Shown here in pieces: positions 36,000 to 45,032 of a stretch of DNA of 64,000 bases. The notes beneath the pieces are model-generated. The model made no database searches. It saw only the letters and a list, made by a program, of their open reading frames with translations, and had not been told where the DNA came from. The stretch spans positions 2,532,934 through 2,596,933 of the forward strand of contig NZ_CP128399.1 in the NCBI RefSeq assembly GCF_030389965.1, read 5' to 3'. The stretch is from Candidatus Chlorohelix allophototropha. Lineage in GTDB: Bacteria; Chloroflexota; Chloroflexia; Chloroheliales; Chloroheliaceae. Both the position numbers and the translations under genes were made by a program. Numbering within the stretch: the first letter of the stretch is position 1; each line of letters begins with the position of its first letter.

Positions 36000-36226
36000 G
36001 TAAAACCCTTGCAAAGTTCCTCAGATTCTAATTTTGAAGAATACCGGGATTCTCCCTACACTTCAAACCAACCCGATGGTCTGGCGAGCGGTTTATCAAT
36101 AAGCGGTTTCCGGTGATTGCGTTTTAATCACCCCCCGATGATATCTGGTGCCTGAGCACGACTCAGTGGCTGGCGCGTCGGTTTACCGAAAAGTTCTGTT
36201 CTTGATATGCAAAGGAGAAATGACCC
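36000..36226 (+). promoter_or_regulatory. Structured 5' leader of the ABC ATPase gene
   Basis: The stretch before the gene holds GGTGATT/AATCACC (36112-36132) and CTGAG/CTCAG (36152-36166) hairpins, among other potential pairings, and no frame. The gene itself has AAAGGAGAAATGACCC before the ATG. I do not recognise a known riboswitch. Confidence 0.35.
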
Positions 36227-37369
36227 ATGGCAGGTCTAACGCTCGAACACGTCTACAAAAAGTACAGCAACGAATTTATCGCGGTTAAAGACCTTAACCT
36301 CGAAATCAAAGATCAGGAATTTCTGGTTCTGGTAGGTCCTAGCGGTTGCGGCAAATCCACCGCACTTCGCATGGTAGCCGGTCTAGAAGAAATCTCCTCT
36401 GGCAACCTTGTAATCGCTGGCAAGCGCGTCAATGATGTGCCCCCAAAAGATCGCGACATAGCGATGGTATTCCAAAGCTACGCGCTTTACCCCCATATGA
36501 GCGTTTACGATAATATGGCATTTGGTTTGAAGCTGCGCCATACCCCCAAAGACCAGATTAAGAAAAAAGTACAGGAAGCCGCCGATATGCTCGAAATCGG
36601 TCACTTGCTGGATCGCAAGCCCAAGCAACTCTCCGGTGGTCAACGCCAGCGCGTGGCGCTAGGTCGCGCTATCGTGCGTGAGCCAAAAGTGTTCTTGATG
36701 GATGAGCCACTTTCGAACCTTGACGCTAAATTGCGCGTCGCCACCCGCACCCAGATTAGCAAGTTGCACCAGCGCCTGATGACCACCATCATCTACGTTA
36801 CCCACGACCAGACCGAAGCTATGACGATGGCTGACCGTATTGTGGTTCTAAAAGATGGCATTTTGCAGCAGGAACCTGACACCCCGCAAAACCTTTATGA
36901 CTTCCCTGACAATATGTTTGTCGCAGGCTTTATCGGTAGCCCGCCTATGAACTTCTTTGATGCAGTTCTCACCGGGGACAGCCAGACTCAGTTCCTAGAT
37001 GCCGGTACTTTCAAAATTAAAGTTCCAGAGCAATTCAAGCGCGACCTCGCTTCTTCCCTTAATAAAGAAGTAGTTATGGGTATTCGCCCTGAACATATCA
37101 GCGACCAAGCTCTATCAGCGCAAGATTCGAACGAATTCAATACCGCCAACGTGAAGGTTGAAGTGGTTGAGCCAATGGGTAGTGAAGTTTATGTATATCT
37201 TGCCAGCGGCAAGCATAACTTTATCGCTCGACTCGACTCGCGCACCCGCTCCCGCCCGAACGATGACATGAAGGTAGTGTTTGAACTGAACCAAATACAT
37301 GTGTTCGACAAGGTAACCCAGAAATCGCTGGTGACCCGCCACAATGTCGAGCGACCTAACCGAGGTTAA
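36227..37369 (+). CDS. Sugar-type ABC transporter ATPase (MsmX/UgpC/MalK family)
   Basis: The 380-residue protein has Walker A GPSGCGKST (39-47), Q-loop near 85, signature LSGGQRQR near 135, Walker B FLMDEPLSNLDA near 158 and the H-loop THDQTEA. A C-terminal TOBE-type regulatory domain follows (about 240-380). It is the ATP-driving subunit of carbohydrate importers. No permease or binding-protein gene is nearby, so it probably serves several transporters as MsmX does in Bacillus. It has a long structured leader and a strong terminator. Confidence 0.95.
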   Translation: MAGLTLEHVYKKYSNEFIAVKDLNLEIKDQEFLVLVGPSGCGKSTALRMVAGLEEISSGNLVIAGKRVNDVPPKDRDIAMVFQSYALYPHMSVYDNMAFGLKLRHTPKDQIKKKVQEAADMLEIGHLLDRKPKQLSGGQRQRVALGRAIVREPKVFLMDEPLSNLDAKLRVATRTQISKLHQRLMTTIIYVTHDQTEAMTMADRIVVLKDGILQQEPDTPQNLYDFPDNMFVAGFIGSPPMNFFDAVLTGDSQTQFLDAGTFKIKVPEQFKRDLASSLNKEVVMGIRPEHISDQALSAQDSNEFNTANVKVEVVEPMGSEVYVYLASGKHNFIARLDSRTRSRPNDDMKVVFELNQIHVFDKVTQKSLVTRHNVERPNRG

Positions 37370-37393
37370 GATTTTCGTAGAATAAGTATATCA

Positions 37394-37424
37394 GGCAAGG
37401 GGTTTTTACTCCTTGCCTTTTTTA
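37394..37424 (+). terminator. Rho-independent terminator of the ABC ATPase gene
   Basis: GGCAAGG (37394-37400) pairs with CCTTGCC (37411-37417), extended by a G-C and a G-U pair, then T6. Confidence 0.88.
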
Positions 37425-37617
37425 TTTATAAATGGTTTTAACTCTTTGTAGCACCAAGTTCCAATCCCAACAAAACGTTCGAATGTGAAAGCCTTCTTTG
37501 ATCTTGGAGGGGCAAGCGTTTTAAAAATGCGCAATAATTTTATCCTTTTGGGCTATAATAGGCAGGTAATAATTATACAGAACCAGATTAGAGTTTTTTC
37601 GAAGGAGCATTAGCGCT

Positions 37618-40326
37618 TTGTCTTTCGCGATTCCTACCTTTCTGCCTACGCTTGAGCAAATCCTTGACCCAAACCCTTTGATTCTGCCCCTTGAAACCCC
37701 GGTAGATCAACTATTGAACTTGCTTGGACAATCCAAAAGTTCTTGTGCCCTTATAATGGAGGGTCCCCGGTTAATCGGGATTTTTACCCAACGCGATGGG
37801 GTGAAATTGGCTGCTTCCGCCGCTGCGTTAAAAGACATAGAGGTTAGTAAGGTAATCACCCGACACGTTATCACTATTGCAGAAGAGGATTTTGTAGATA
37901 TTTTCTCCGTGCTGCGCCTGTTTCACCAATTCCATATCCGCCACCTGCCCGTCGTTGACCAAGAAGGACATTTAACCGGAATAATAACTACTGAAAGCAT
38001 ACGCCAAGCCCTCCAACCCTTGAATATGTTCAAGCTCCGTGAGGTTAAGGATGTTATAAATAATCAGGTGTATTATATCTCGCCACAAAACTCCGTTATG
38101 GATGTAGCCCGTATGATGACGGAACAACGGATTAGTTGCGTGATAGTGGCAGAGTTGAAAACAGGGGCAGGGGTTATACCGCAAGGTATTATCACCGAAA
38201 GAGACATTGTAATGTTGCGCTCTCAACACATAGATTTTGAGCATACTCCGGCGCAAACAGTTATGAGCAGCCCCTTACATTTGCTGAAATCCGAAGATAC
38301 TCTGTGGCATGCGCATCAATTAATGCAGCAACTACAGGTGCGTCGCCTCGTGGTGGTGGGAAAGCATAGCGAACTTGCCGGAATTATCACGCAAAGTGAC
38401 TTGATAAAATTGCTCGACCCGGTTGATATGGTTACCACGTTGGAAATGTTTCAGCGAACAATCCAACGACTGGAAAATGAAAAGCTCGATTTGCTTGAGA
38501 ATCGCAACAAAGACCTAGAGAATATGGTAACGGAACGGACAGGTGAACTGCAAACGGCAGTAGAGCAGACACAAATCGAGCTTGGCATCCGAAAGCAAAC
38601 CGAAGAAACCTTGAAACGGGCAAACCGAACAAATAAAATGCTCGGTGAAGCTAACGAAGCAATGTTAAAAGCCTCAGATGAAACGGCGCTATTGAAAGAA
38701 ATCTGCCGCATTACTGTAGAAGAGGGCGGTTATCCCCTTGCATGGGTAGGATTTGCGCGAGAGAAAAACGAGAATGTGGTTCAGCCGATGGCATACTGGG
38801 GAGAGGGTGGAGATGCCCTCGAAAACTTGAGTGAAACTTGCGCTAACGCTACTACAGAAATCGACCCAACCTGTCGCGCCTTTCAAACATCTCGTCCGGT
38901 GATATGCAATAACTTTCAAGGAAGTTCAAGCTGTACTGCCTGGCAAACTTTCGCTATACAATTGGGTTTTACCTCTTCAATTGCCTTGCCACTGATTTAC
39001 ATGGAAAAGTTATTGGGCACTATAACCATTTATGCCACCGCCCCAAATTCCTTTTTCCATGAGGAAGTGGAATTATTGAGCAAGTTGGCGGGAAATCTAG
39101 CTTATGGCATAACTACCTTGCGCACCCGCCAAGAGCGAGAAAAGGCAGAAGAGCAACTCCGCCAATCGCAGAAAATGGAGGCGGTTGGCAGGTTGGCAGG
39201 AGGGATAGCGCACGATTTCAACAATATACTCACCAGCATATTATGCGAAAGTGACTTTTTATTACAACTCCTTCCTACGAATAACAGTTTGAGAGAGGGA
39301 GTCGAAGAAATCAAAAAAGGAAGCGAACGAGCAACTGAGCTAACTCGCCAACTCTTGGCGGTCAGCCGCAAGCAAGTGCTACAACCCCGGTTGTTTAATC
39401 TGAACGATACCATCCAGAACACCGAAAAAATGCTCCGTCGCGTTATCAGAGAAAATATCGAATTACAGGTGATAATTAAACCGCAAATCCCTGCCATTAA
39501 AGCCGATCCCGGACAACTTGTTCAGGTTATCTTGAACCTTGTAGTTAATGCCAAAGATGCAATGCCCAAGGGCGGAAAACTGGTTATTGAAACAAGCGTT
39601 GTGACAATGGAAGAAGAATATTTCAGCCAGTATTCCAGCCTGAAACCGGGACAATATGTGCTGTTATCTGTAACAGATACCGGGCTAGGTATTGCGCCGG
39701 ATATTCTACCCCATGTTTTTGAACCTTTTTTTACAACAAAAGAATTGGGCAAAGGCACAGGTTTAGGGCTTTCGACCGTGTACGGGATAATCGAGCAAAG
39801 CGGCGGACACATTGAGTTGCACAGTCGGTATGGTTTCGGCACAAGTTGCAAAATCTATCTTCCGGCAAGCAAAGCTGAAGCGAGCAAAGCTTTGAAAAGG
39901 CAAGTTGAAAAAGTTGCAATTAAGGGCAACGAAACAATCTTGGCAGTGGAGGATGATGACAAAATTCGGAAAATAGTTGGCTTAATACTAGAGAAAGCAG
40001 GCTACAAGGTGTTAAGAGCCGCCAATCCAGAGGAGGCTCTGGAGATTTCCAGAGAATACAACGAGCCAATACATTTGTTGATAACCGATTTTATTATGCC
40101 CGGCAAAAGTGGATTAGAACTGGCGAAAGAAATTGTACAAATGCGACCTTCTACCAAAGTTCTGCTTATGTCCGGTTACGGCGACAAAGGCTTTTCTATC
40201 GATAAAGAACTGGAATCAAAAATAGATTTTTTACCGAAGCCTTTTACATCCAGTAACCTAAATGACAAGGTACGCGAGGTGTTAGGAAATTCGACGCTGA
40301 CTATACCGGTTTCCCCCCCTATATAA
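37618..40326 (+). CDS. Hybrid histidine kinase with four CBS domains, GAF and receiver
   Basis: The 902-residue soluble protein has two CBS pairs (about 15-135 and 140-270), a coiled coil (275-345), a GAF domain (about 350-500), HisKA with H532 in GGIAHDFNN, HATPase_c (about 640-760) and a C-terminal receiver with phosphoacceptor D824. CBS pairs bind adenine nucleotides, so the kinase may read energy state; this is inference. The start is TTG at 37618 with GAAGGAG upstream at a rather long spacing of 11; no ATG lies near. TATAAT at 37554-37559 may be its -10. No output regulator is encoded beside it. Confidence 0.93.
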   Translation: MSFAIPTFLPTLEQILDPNPLILPLETPVDQLLNLLGQSKSSCALIMEGPRLIGIFTQRDGVKLAASAAALKDIEVSKVITRHVITIAEEDFVDIFSVLRLFHQFHIRHLPVVDQEGHLTGIITTESIRQALQPLNMFKLREVKDVINNQVYYISPQNSVMDVARMMTEQRISCVIVAELKTGAGVIPQGIITERDIVMLRSQHIDFEHTPAQTVMSSPLHLLKSEDTLWHAHQLMQQLQVRRLVVVGKHSELAGIITQSDLIKLLDPVDMVTTLEMFQRTIQRLENEKLDLLENRNKDLENMVTERTGELQTAVEQTQIELGIRKQTEETLKRANRTNKMLGEANEAMLKASDETALLKEICRITVEEGGYPLAWVGFAREKNENVVQPMAYWGEGGDALENLSETCANATTEIDPTCRAFQTSRPVICNNFQGSSSCTAWQTFAIQLGFTSSIALPLIYMEKLLGTITIYATAPNSFFHEEVELLSKLAGNLAYGITTLRTRQEREKAEEQLRQSQKMEAVGRLAGGIAHDFNNILTSILCESDFLLQLLPTNNSLREGVEEIKKGSERATELTRQLLAVSRKQVLQPRLFNLNDTIQNTEKMLRRVIRENIELQVIIKPQIPAIKADPGQLVQVILNLVVNAKDAMPKGGKLVIETSVVTMEEEYFSQYSSLKPGQYVLLSVTDTGLGIAPDILPHVFEPFFTTKELGKGTGLGLSTVYGIIEQSGGHIELHSRYGFGTSCKIYLPASKAEASKALKRQVEKVAIKGNETILAVEDDDKIRKIVGLILEKAGYKVLRAANPEEALEISREYNEPIHLLITDFIMPGKSGLELAKEIVQMRPSTKVLLMSGYGDKGFSIDKELESKIDFLPKPFTSSNLNDKVREVLGNSTLTIPVSPPI

Positions 40327-40440
40327 GCTCAACCAAACTCCAGTCGCACTAAGCATGATAGGTTGATTGACTCCTCTAGATGGGTTACAATTCGCCATGC
40401 TGAAATTACCCGACAATTTTGGCGAAAAAGAGGATAAATA

Positions 40441-41727
40441 ATGGAACGATTTGCCCGCACCGGTTACAGCGAGGCGGAGGTGGAGGCGGTTGCCGAACGT
40501 TATCTGCAACAGTGCCACACCGAAGAACAAGAACTGCTCAATAATAACCTTCTGGATGAACCCACCCTTAATTCGCGCCTAGAAGAGGTGCGCGATAAAA
40601 TCAAGGTTACGCAGGATTATCTGGCGCGGTTGCGCGGCGAGGAGGTACTCGATCCGGATGAGGCGAGGCTGCGCCACGAAATCGAGACGGACAGCGCGCG
40701 TGGTTTAATCGCGATGGATACGGTCTATAACTATCTGCGCCCGGATATTCACCAGTTCGAACGAGGCGAGGGCATTGTACAGGGCAACAAGTTTATTCTG
40801 CAACGCAAAGAAGGTCGCCTAAGTCTGCAAATCCCGCTGCCCGGCTTCGAGCCGCTGGATGAGGATGAGAATCCACCCCTGTTGACCGAGCAAGAAGTAC
40901 GCCGCGAAATGGCAATGGTGACGGTGACGGAAATTGCCCGCGCTGCGCTAGGCGATTACGCCGCCCGTGTGATGCATCTGCTCTTTGAGATTGCCAATGA
41001 TTATCCGCACTGGCGCACCCCGAATATCACTTTCTCGGTCAATGATTTTCTCGACCGTCTGGGCTATGCCCGTGACAAGCGCGGCATCCACTACAGCAAA
41101 AACCGTCGCTACCTAATGCGCACGTTGGTAGCGTTGCTAACCACTCAGATTGCGGCGGAACGCCCGGTATATGATAAGGGCAAGAGTTATCGCGCTACCG
41201 TCCTACAATCGCTGCTTACCAGCATCCGCACGCTCTACGATAACGAGGAGGAGGCGAACCGCAATCTCTCCACATGGGAATTGTTCGAGAAGGGCGTACC
41301 GGGCGATATTATTCAGGTGCAAATCGGACAAGAATGGTACGAAGGCGTGCGGCGGCGCGATGGCAGACCGGGCAACAATTACACCCTTGTGCCGCGCCTC
41401 GCCGAACCCAAAACGCTGGCAAATCCGGTTCACACCCGCACCGAAGATCGGCTGGAAAGCTATCTTTATACCCGCTACAAAGAGTTAAAGTATAGCAAGT
41501 TGAGCATTGGGATTGCACGAAGCACCGCGTTAGAAAAAGCGGGCATCACCACCAAAAACGTAACGCGCGCCACTCAGATTTTGCAAAAAGCGCTGGACAA
41601 GCTCCAATCGAAAGGGGTTATCATCGGCTACAACCCACAGCCTTTGCCCCTCCGCTCTAACGAGGTGTTCACAGTCGAGCTAAACGAGTCGGCTTTCTAC
41701 CAGCGGCGTGCCGCCGAGAAGAAATAA
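40441..41727 (+). CDS. Unknown protein with winged-helix-like regions
   Basis: The 428-residue protein has a helical N-terminus (1-100) with charged pairs, then a stretch (about 165-235) rich in short helices with basic residues, LGYARDKRGIHYSKNRRYLM near 207-226. A second such stretch is near 335-395. This pattern recalls replication-initiator-type winged helices (TrfA/RepA style), but I cannot place it in a family. There is no Walker motif. It ends 77 bp before the tRNA-His/rnpB terminator, which is on the other strand. Confidence 0.7.
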   Translation: MERFARTGYSEAEVEAVAERYLQQCHTEEQELLNNNLLDEPTLNSRLEEVRDKIKVTQDYLARLRGEEVLDPDEARLRHEIETDSARGLIAMDTVYNYLRPDIHQFERGEGIVQGNKFILQRKEGRLSLQIPLPGFEPLDEDENPPLLTEQEVRREMAMVTVTEIARAALGDYAARVMHLLFEIANDYPHWRTPNITFSVNDFLDRLGYARDKRGIHYSKNRRYLMRTLVALLTTQIAAERPVYDKGKSYRATVLQSLLTSIRTLYDNEEEANRNLSTWELFEKGVPGDIIQVQIGQEWYEGVRRRDGRPGNNYTLVPRLAEPKTLANPVHTRTEDRLESYLYTRYKELKYSKLSIGIARSTALEKAGITTKNVTRATQILQKALDKLQSKGVIIGYNPQPLPLRSNEVFTVELNESAFYQRRAAEKK

Positions 41728-41803
41728 AGGGGGAAATTCAGGTCGTTACATATATAACAGCCTAGTTAAGGGATTTTTTCGGTATCAAGGTTTTTCCAGA
41801 AAT

Positions 41804-41834
41804 AAAAAAGCTCCTATATTTGAGTATAGAAGCT
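41804..41834 (-). terminator. Terminator of the tRNA-Gln/rnpB/tRNA-His transcript
   Basis: On the minus strand a 10-bp stem (41825-41834 with 41809-41818, one G-U pair) has a 6-base loop and is followed by TTTTT. Confidence 0.85.
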
Positions 41835-41861
41835 CATTTAGCCTTTTGTAATAAGCTAGAG

Positions 41862-41934
41862 GGTGGATGATGGGTTTCGAACCCACAACCCCTTGATCCA
41901 CAATCAAGTGCTCTGCCATTGAGCTACACCCACC
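41862..41934 (-). tRNA. tRNA-His (GTG)
   Basis: The full cloverleaf folds. The acceptor is GTGGGTG with CATCCAC; the extra G(-1) (41934) faces C73 (41862), the identity mark of tRNA-His. The anticodon stem is CTTGA/TCAAG with loop TTGTGGA (anticodon GTG), and the T-loop is TTCGAAA. CCA is not encoded. Confidence 0.97.
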
Positions 41935-41939
41935 ATAAC

Positions 41940-42319
41940 GGGTAGAAAGAGAGTAAGCCGAGTTCTGTTCATGGCAGTCATCTATCTCGGTACTTTGCAG
42001 CACCGGTCGTGTCGTCGCCTCCACGACTGCTCTCGTCTTCTGGCTCCGGCGAGCAACCGTCTTTATCCGCCAACTCGGAGATTGCTACAGGGAGGATTGC
42101 CCTTTTCACCCCCTTGCTTTCGCAAGGGTTTTCGTCTCTGTTGCTCTGCCTGTCGCTGCTCTTACTTTTCAGCAAGCTTAACGACCGACCCAATCTGGAC
42201 TGTCAACGACCTCGTAAGGTCGCTTCTCGCGCTTAAACTTTCGTCTCCACACGACACCCCGCTCTTTGTAGCTCGGACTTTCCTCTGGTTTGCACCAGCG
42301 ACTGCCCTTCTCCCTACCC
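41940..42319 (-). ncRNA. rnpB: RNase P RNA
   Basis: This is the catalytic RNA that matures tRNA 5' ends. On the minus strand the 5' half holds GAGGAAAGTCCGAGC (P4/CR-I) and the 3' end holds ACAGAACTCGGCTTAC (CR-V). The ends pair through GGGTAG/CTACCC as P1, giving 380 bases, normal for a bacterial type A RNA. It lies 5 bases upstream of tRNA-His and 16 downstream of the tRNA-Gln CCA end, so a common transcript is likely and RNase P would cut both neighbours. Confidence 0.95.
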
Positions 42320-42335
42320 GATACTCTCAAACAAA

Positions 42336-42409
42336 TGGCTCGGGTGCAGGGACTCGAACCCCAACTGACAGATTCAAAGTCTGCTGTCCTACCATTAGAC
42401 GACACCCGA
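42336..42409 (-). tRNA. tRNA-Gln (TTG)
   Basis: The acceptor is TCGGGTG/CACCCGA, the anticodon loop CTTTGAA gives TTG, and the T-loop is TTCGAGT. Discriminator G is followed by an encoded CCA (42336-42338). Confidence 0.97.
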
Positions 42410-42432
42410 ACATTGCCTGTTCAAGCCAAACA

Positions 42433-42461
42433 ATTATAGCCGATTGGTACGCGAAATGCAA
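42433..42461 (-). promoter_or_regulatory. Promoter of the tRNA-Gln/rnpB/tRNA-His unit
   Basis: On the minus strand TTGCAT (42456-42461) and a perfect TATAAT (42433-42438) are 17 bases apart, putting transcription start near 42426, about 17 bases before tRNA-Gln. Confidence 0.75.
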
Positions 42462-42504
42462 TCTTTTGAAGCTGGTTTTTTTGTTGACTCTCACTTTGTC
42501 AGTC

Positions 42505-43407
42505 CTAAAATCGTATGCCGTGCTTTTCTAAATATGGAATCAGCGGGGAAGGCTTAAAACCGAATTCATGCTCAATCACATTGGGATCGGCAGCAACATT
42601 ATCAAATGAGAACATTTCAACAAGAGCCGGAGTAAGCGGAGGTTTGGGTAAAAGATTAAAAATAGTTGCGCCAATCCATGCCGCCCATAAGGGCACTGAC
42701 ATTTTTAGTCGCTTTTTCTTTATGGTAACAAGAATCAAATCAATCAATTCTTTATATGTATAATTCTCAGCACCTACCAATTCGATGGTTTTTCCGATTT
42801 TATCGGTACGTTCTGAGGCTTCAACAGCCGCACGCACCACATCCCCTACATAAACGGGTTGGAAGCGTATTTTTGAACCACCGATCATTGCCGCAATTGG
42901 CGCTTTTTTGATAATACGTGCCTGTGATTCAAAGAACTCAGAGCCGGTTCCGAATACAACTCCGGGTTGCAAAATTGTCCAAGGGATAGTGCTTTGGCGA
43001 GCAGCTTCTTCCATTTCCCAACGGGTACGCATATAACTTCCGGGCGTGCTTTTTATCGTACCTAAACCATTGCACAGCACCAAGCGTTTTACTCCCGCTT
43101 GCGCAGCCGCTTCTATTGCGTTATAGGTGCCTTCCGCATTGATTCTCCAGTAGATATTCTCTTTATTTTTGATATTGGCGGTTAGGGCAGCAAAATAAAA
43201 TAGCGTATCCACGCCTTTCATCGCATTGGTTAGGGATTCCCGATCAAGTATATCGCCCACCACCAGTTCCAGACCGGGCAATTGCGCAAGTTCGAGCAGT
43301 TTGCTATTTTGGCGTACTAACGCTCTCACCTGCCCGGGATAGCGTTCTACTAACGCTTTTACCAAGGCACGCCCTATAAATCCGGTACTACCGATAACCA
43401 ATTTCAT
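42505..43407 (-). CDS. NAD(P)-dependent SDR (NDUFA9/epimerase-like)
   Basis: The 300-residue atypical short-chain dehydrogenase starts with the GSTGFIG nucleotide-binding motif. VVGDILDRESL near 52-62 and FQPVYVGDVVRA near 193 are typical of the complex I NDUFA9/YwnB-like group, which binds NADPH and often has no known reaction. It lacks the usual YxxxK pair and has SYMRTRWEME in that place. The start could also be a TTG six bases further up. It is preceded by the yceI terminator. Confidence 0.85.
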   Translation of the reverse strand: MKLVIGSTGFIGRALVKALVERYPGQVRALVRQNSKLLELAQLPGLELVVGDILDRESLTNAMKGVDTLFYFAALTANIKNKENIYWRINAEGTYNAIEAAAQAGVKRLVLCNGLGTIKSTPGSYMRTRWEMEEAARQSTIPWTILQPGVVFGTGSEFFESQARIIKKAPIAAMIGGSKIRFQPVYVGDVVRAAVEASERTDKIGKTIELVGAENYTYKELIDLILVTIKKKRLKMSVPLWAAWIGATIFNLLPKPPLTPALVEMFSFDNVAADPNVIEHEFGFKPSPLIPYLEKHGIRF

Positions 43408-43458
43408 AATCAATACTCACTCATACAATAAGGGTTTTGAGTATTATAGTTTAAACGC

Positions 43459-43491
43459 AAAAAAAATGCGCGATAGCTCAACAACCGCGCA
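43459..43491 (-). terminator. Terminator of the YceI gene
   Basis: On the minus strand TGCGCG pairs with CGCGCA and is followed by eight T. Confidence 0.75.
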
Positions 43492-43514
43492 TGGAAAAAT
43501 ATTCGGTATTAGGA

Positions 43515-44057
43515 CTAGGCAGCAACAGTCACAGCACTCTCTCTCGCCGTATTGATAAGAAGTTCGATCTTTATCTGATCTCCTACCGCTACACCACCCG
43601 CTTCGATAGCGGCATTCCATACCAAACCAAATTCCTTGCGGTTGATTTGAGCGGTTGCTCGGAACGCTGAAAAATTCCCTTCGAAAGCATTACTTTTACG
43701 TCCGGCATAATCTACCTCAAAAGTAACCTCTTTGGTTACCGTTTTAATAGTCATGTTTCCGATCAAGCGGTATTTATTATGACCAAGCGGTTTAACCTTA
43801 GTGCTTTTGAAGGTCATATAAGGATAGTGCTTGACATCAAAGAAATCCTCAGACCGTAGGTGTTTATCACGGCTCTTGTCATCGGTCTGGATGCTACCGG
43901 TATCTACTGTAGCTTCGATAATGGAGTTGGCTGGATTTTCTTCATCCCAATCAACCATTCCGCTGATTTTGTGGAAACGACCTTTCACAGTTGAGAACAT
44001 CAAGTGCTTTACGCCAAACACAATCGCTGATTTTCCGCCATCTATATTCCAAATCAT
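43515..44057 (-). CDS. YceI-family lipocalin-like protein
   Basis: The 180-residue protein has the YceI pattern throughout: DGGKSAIVFGVKHLMFSTVKG at the start, then SRDKHLRSEDFFDVKHYPYMTF and NRKEFGLVWN. The fold is a beta-barrel that binds long isoprenoids such as quinones. It has no signal peptide, so it is cytoplasmic, unlike E. coli YceI. Isoprenoid or quinone handling is inferred from the family. It is monocistronic with a terminator. Confidence 0.92.
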   Translation of the reverse strand: MIWNIDGGKSAIVFGVKHLMFSTVKGRFHKISGMVDWDEENPANSIIEATVDTGSIQTDDKSRDKHLRSEDFFDVKHYPYMTFKSTKVKPLGHNKYRLIGNMTIKTVTKEVTFEVDYAGRKSNAFEGNFSAFRATAQINRKEFGLVWNAAIEAGGVAVGDQIKIELLINTARESAVTVAA

Positions 44058-44144
44058 TAAAAACCCTCCAAATTCAAAACGTGTAATAACTTTACAGATA
44101 AGGTTCTGAAAGCGCTATTTATATCAAATCGACTGTAAAGAATA

Positions 44145-45032
44145 TTACGCCGCTATTTTCTTCAACAACAACTCAACTTTTTTAGGGTACTTAGTTTCAA
44201 ATGCCTTCCAATCAGGCATAATGAAATCAGTACACCATTTCCAGCGGTCTTTGAGCTTTGCAAGGTTTGCATTAGGCACACAATCCTTGAATCGCTTTTC
44301 AACTCCCGGAACAGGTGAAGTAATCAGAACACCGGTAAGGTTATGAGAAGTAGAAATCAGTTCCCACAAATCCTCATTCCGTTTCCCGGCATAAAGAGCA
44401 GGATGTACAATATCCCATTGTTCGCGTTGCAAAATATCAATGTTAGCCTGCCAGATCATATCTTGGTTTCCGGTTTTCTTACCTTCATCCAAGAGCCTCC
44501 AGGCTTTAATAGCTTTTTCAGGAAGGCCACCTTGCAAGTAAATCCGCTCTAGTTCTTCCAGACCGGCATCACGATAAGCCAGATGCTGCCAGTACATATC
44601 GGTAAAAATAAGTTTGTTACCTTCAGATACTGCCTTATAAAGATATTTGATTTCTGAGGAAATCAAATAAAGAGGCAGGGCAGTGCCAAAACTGGCAATA
44701 AGTGTGCCAACAGAAGCTTTAGAGAGATTACGCAATAATTCCATTTTCTCGCCCACATTGCGAGAAGCAAAGGATGCCAGACCCGCCCATTTGAAAGTTG
44801 CCGGGTCGCTAAGGTACATTTCAGCATAAGCTTTATTGATAAGCTTGTTTCTTGCTAGGGGTATATCCAATGCCGGGCGATTCTTATAAGCTTTAGCCAC
44901 CTTGCTATTAGCCAGTCTCACCCACTTCTGCTTATAGGGAGGCTCTTCCGTTTGCTCTACCGGCACATTATTATTTAGTTCTATTTCTGTAATTTCTTTT
45001 TCTGCTAATATCGAGTTGGTCATTTTCTTCAC
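44145..45032 (-). CDS. Unknown protein, possibly DUF2515-like
   Basis: The 295-residue protein has a charged N-terminus and a central block AYAEMYLSDPATFKWAGLAS (about 69-88) with FASRNVG following. That block recalls the N-terminal motif of DUF2515 proteins, but I am unsure. A hydrophobic segment near 107-122 could be a membrane helix or a buried core. It stands alone, with three TGTACA boxes upstream. Confidence 0.7.
   Translation of the reverse strand: MKKMTNSILAEKEITEIELNNNVPVEQTEEPPYKQKWVRLANSKVAKAYKNRPALDIPLARNKLINKAYAEMYLSDPATFKWAGLASFASRNVGEKMELLRNLSKASVGTLIASFGTALPLYLISSEIKYLYKAVSEGNKLIFTDMYWQHLAYRDAGLEELERIYLQGGLPEKAIKAWRLLDEGKKTGNQDMIWQANIDILQREQWDIVHPALYAGKRNEDLWELISTSHNLTGVLITSPVPGVEKRFKDCVPNANLAKLKDRWKWCTDFIMPDWKAFETKYPKKVELLLKKIAA

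Noticed and set aside
41862-42409. tRNA genes as phage attachment sites
   Set aside because: No integrase gene and no duplicated tRNA 3' end were seen nearby.
41971-42531. 186-codon frame on the plus strand
   Set aside because: It runs through rnpB and tRNA-Gln on the other strand and has no ribosome binding site.
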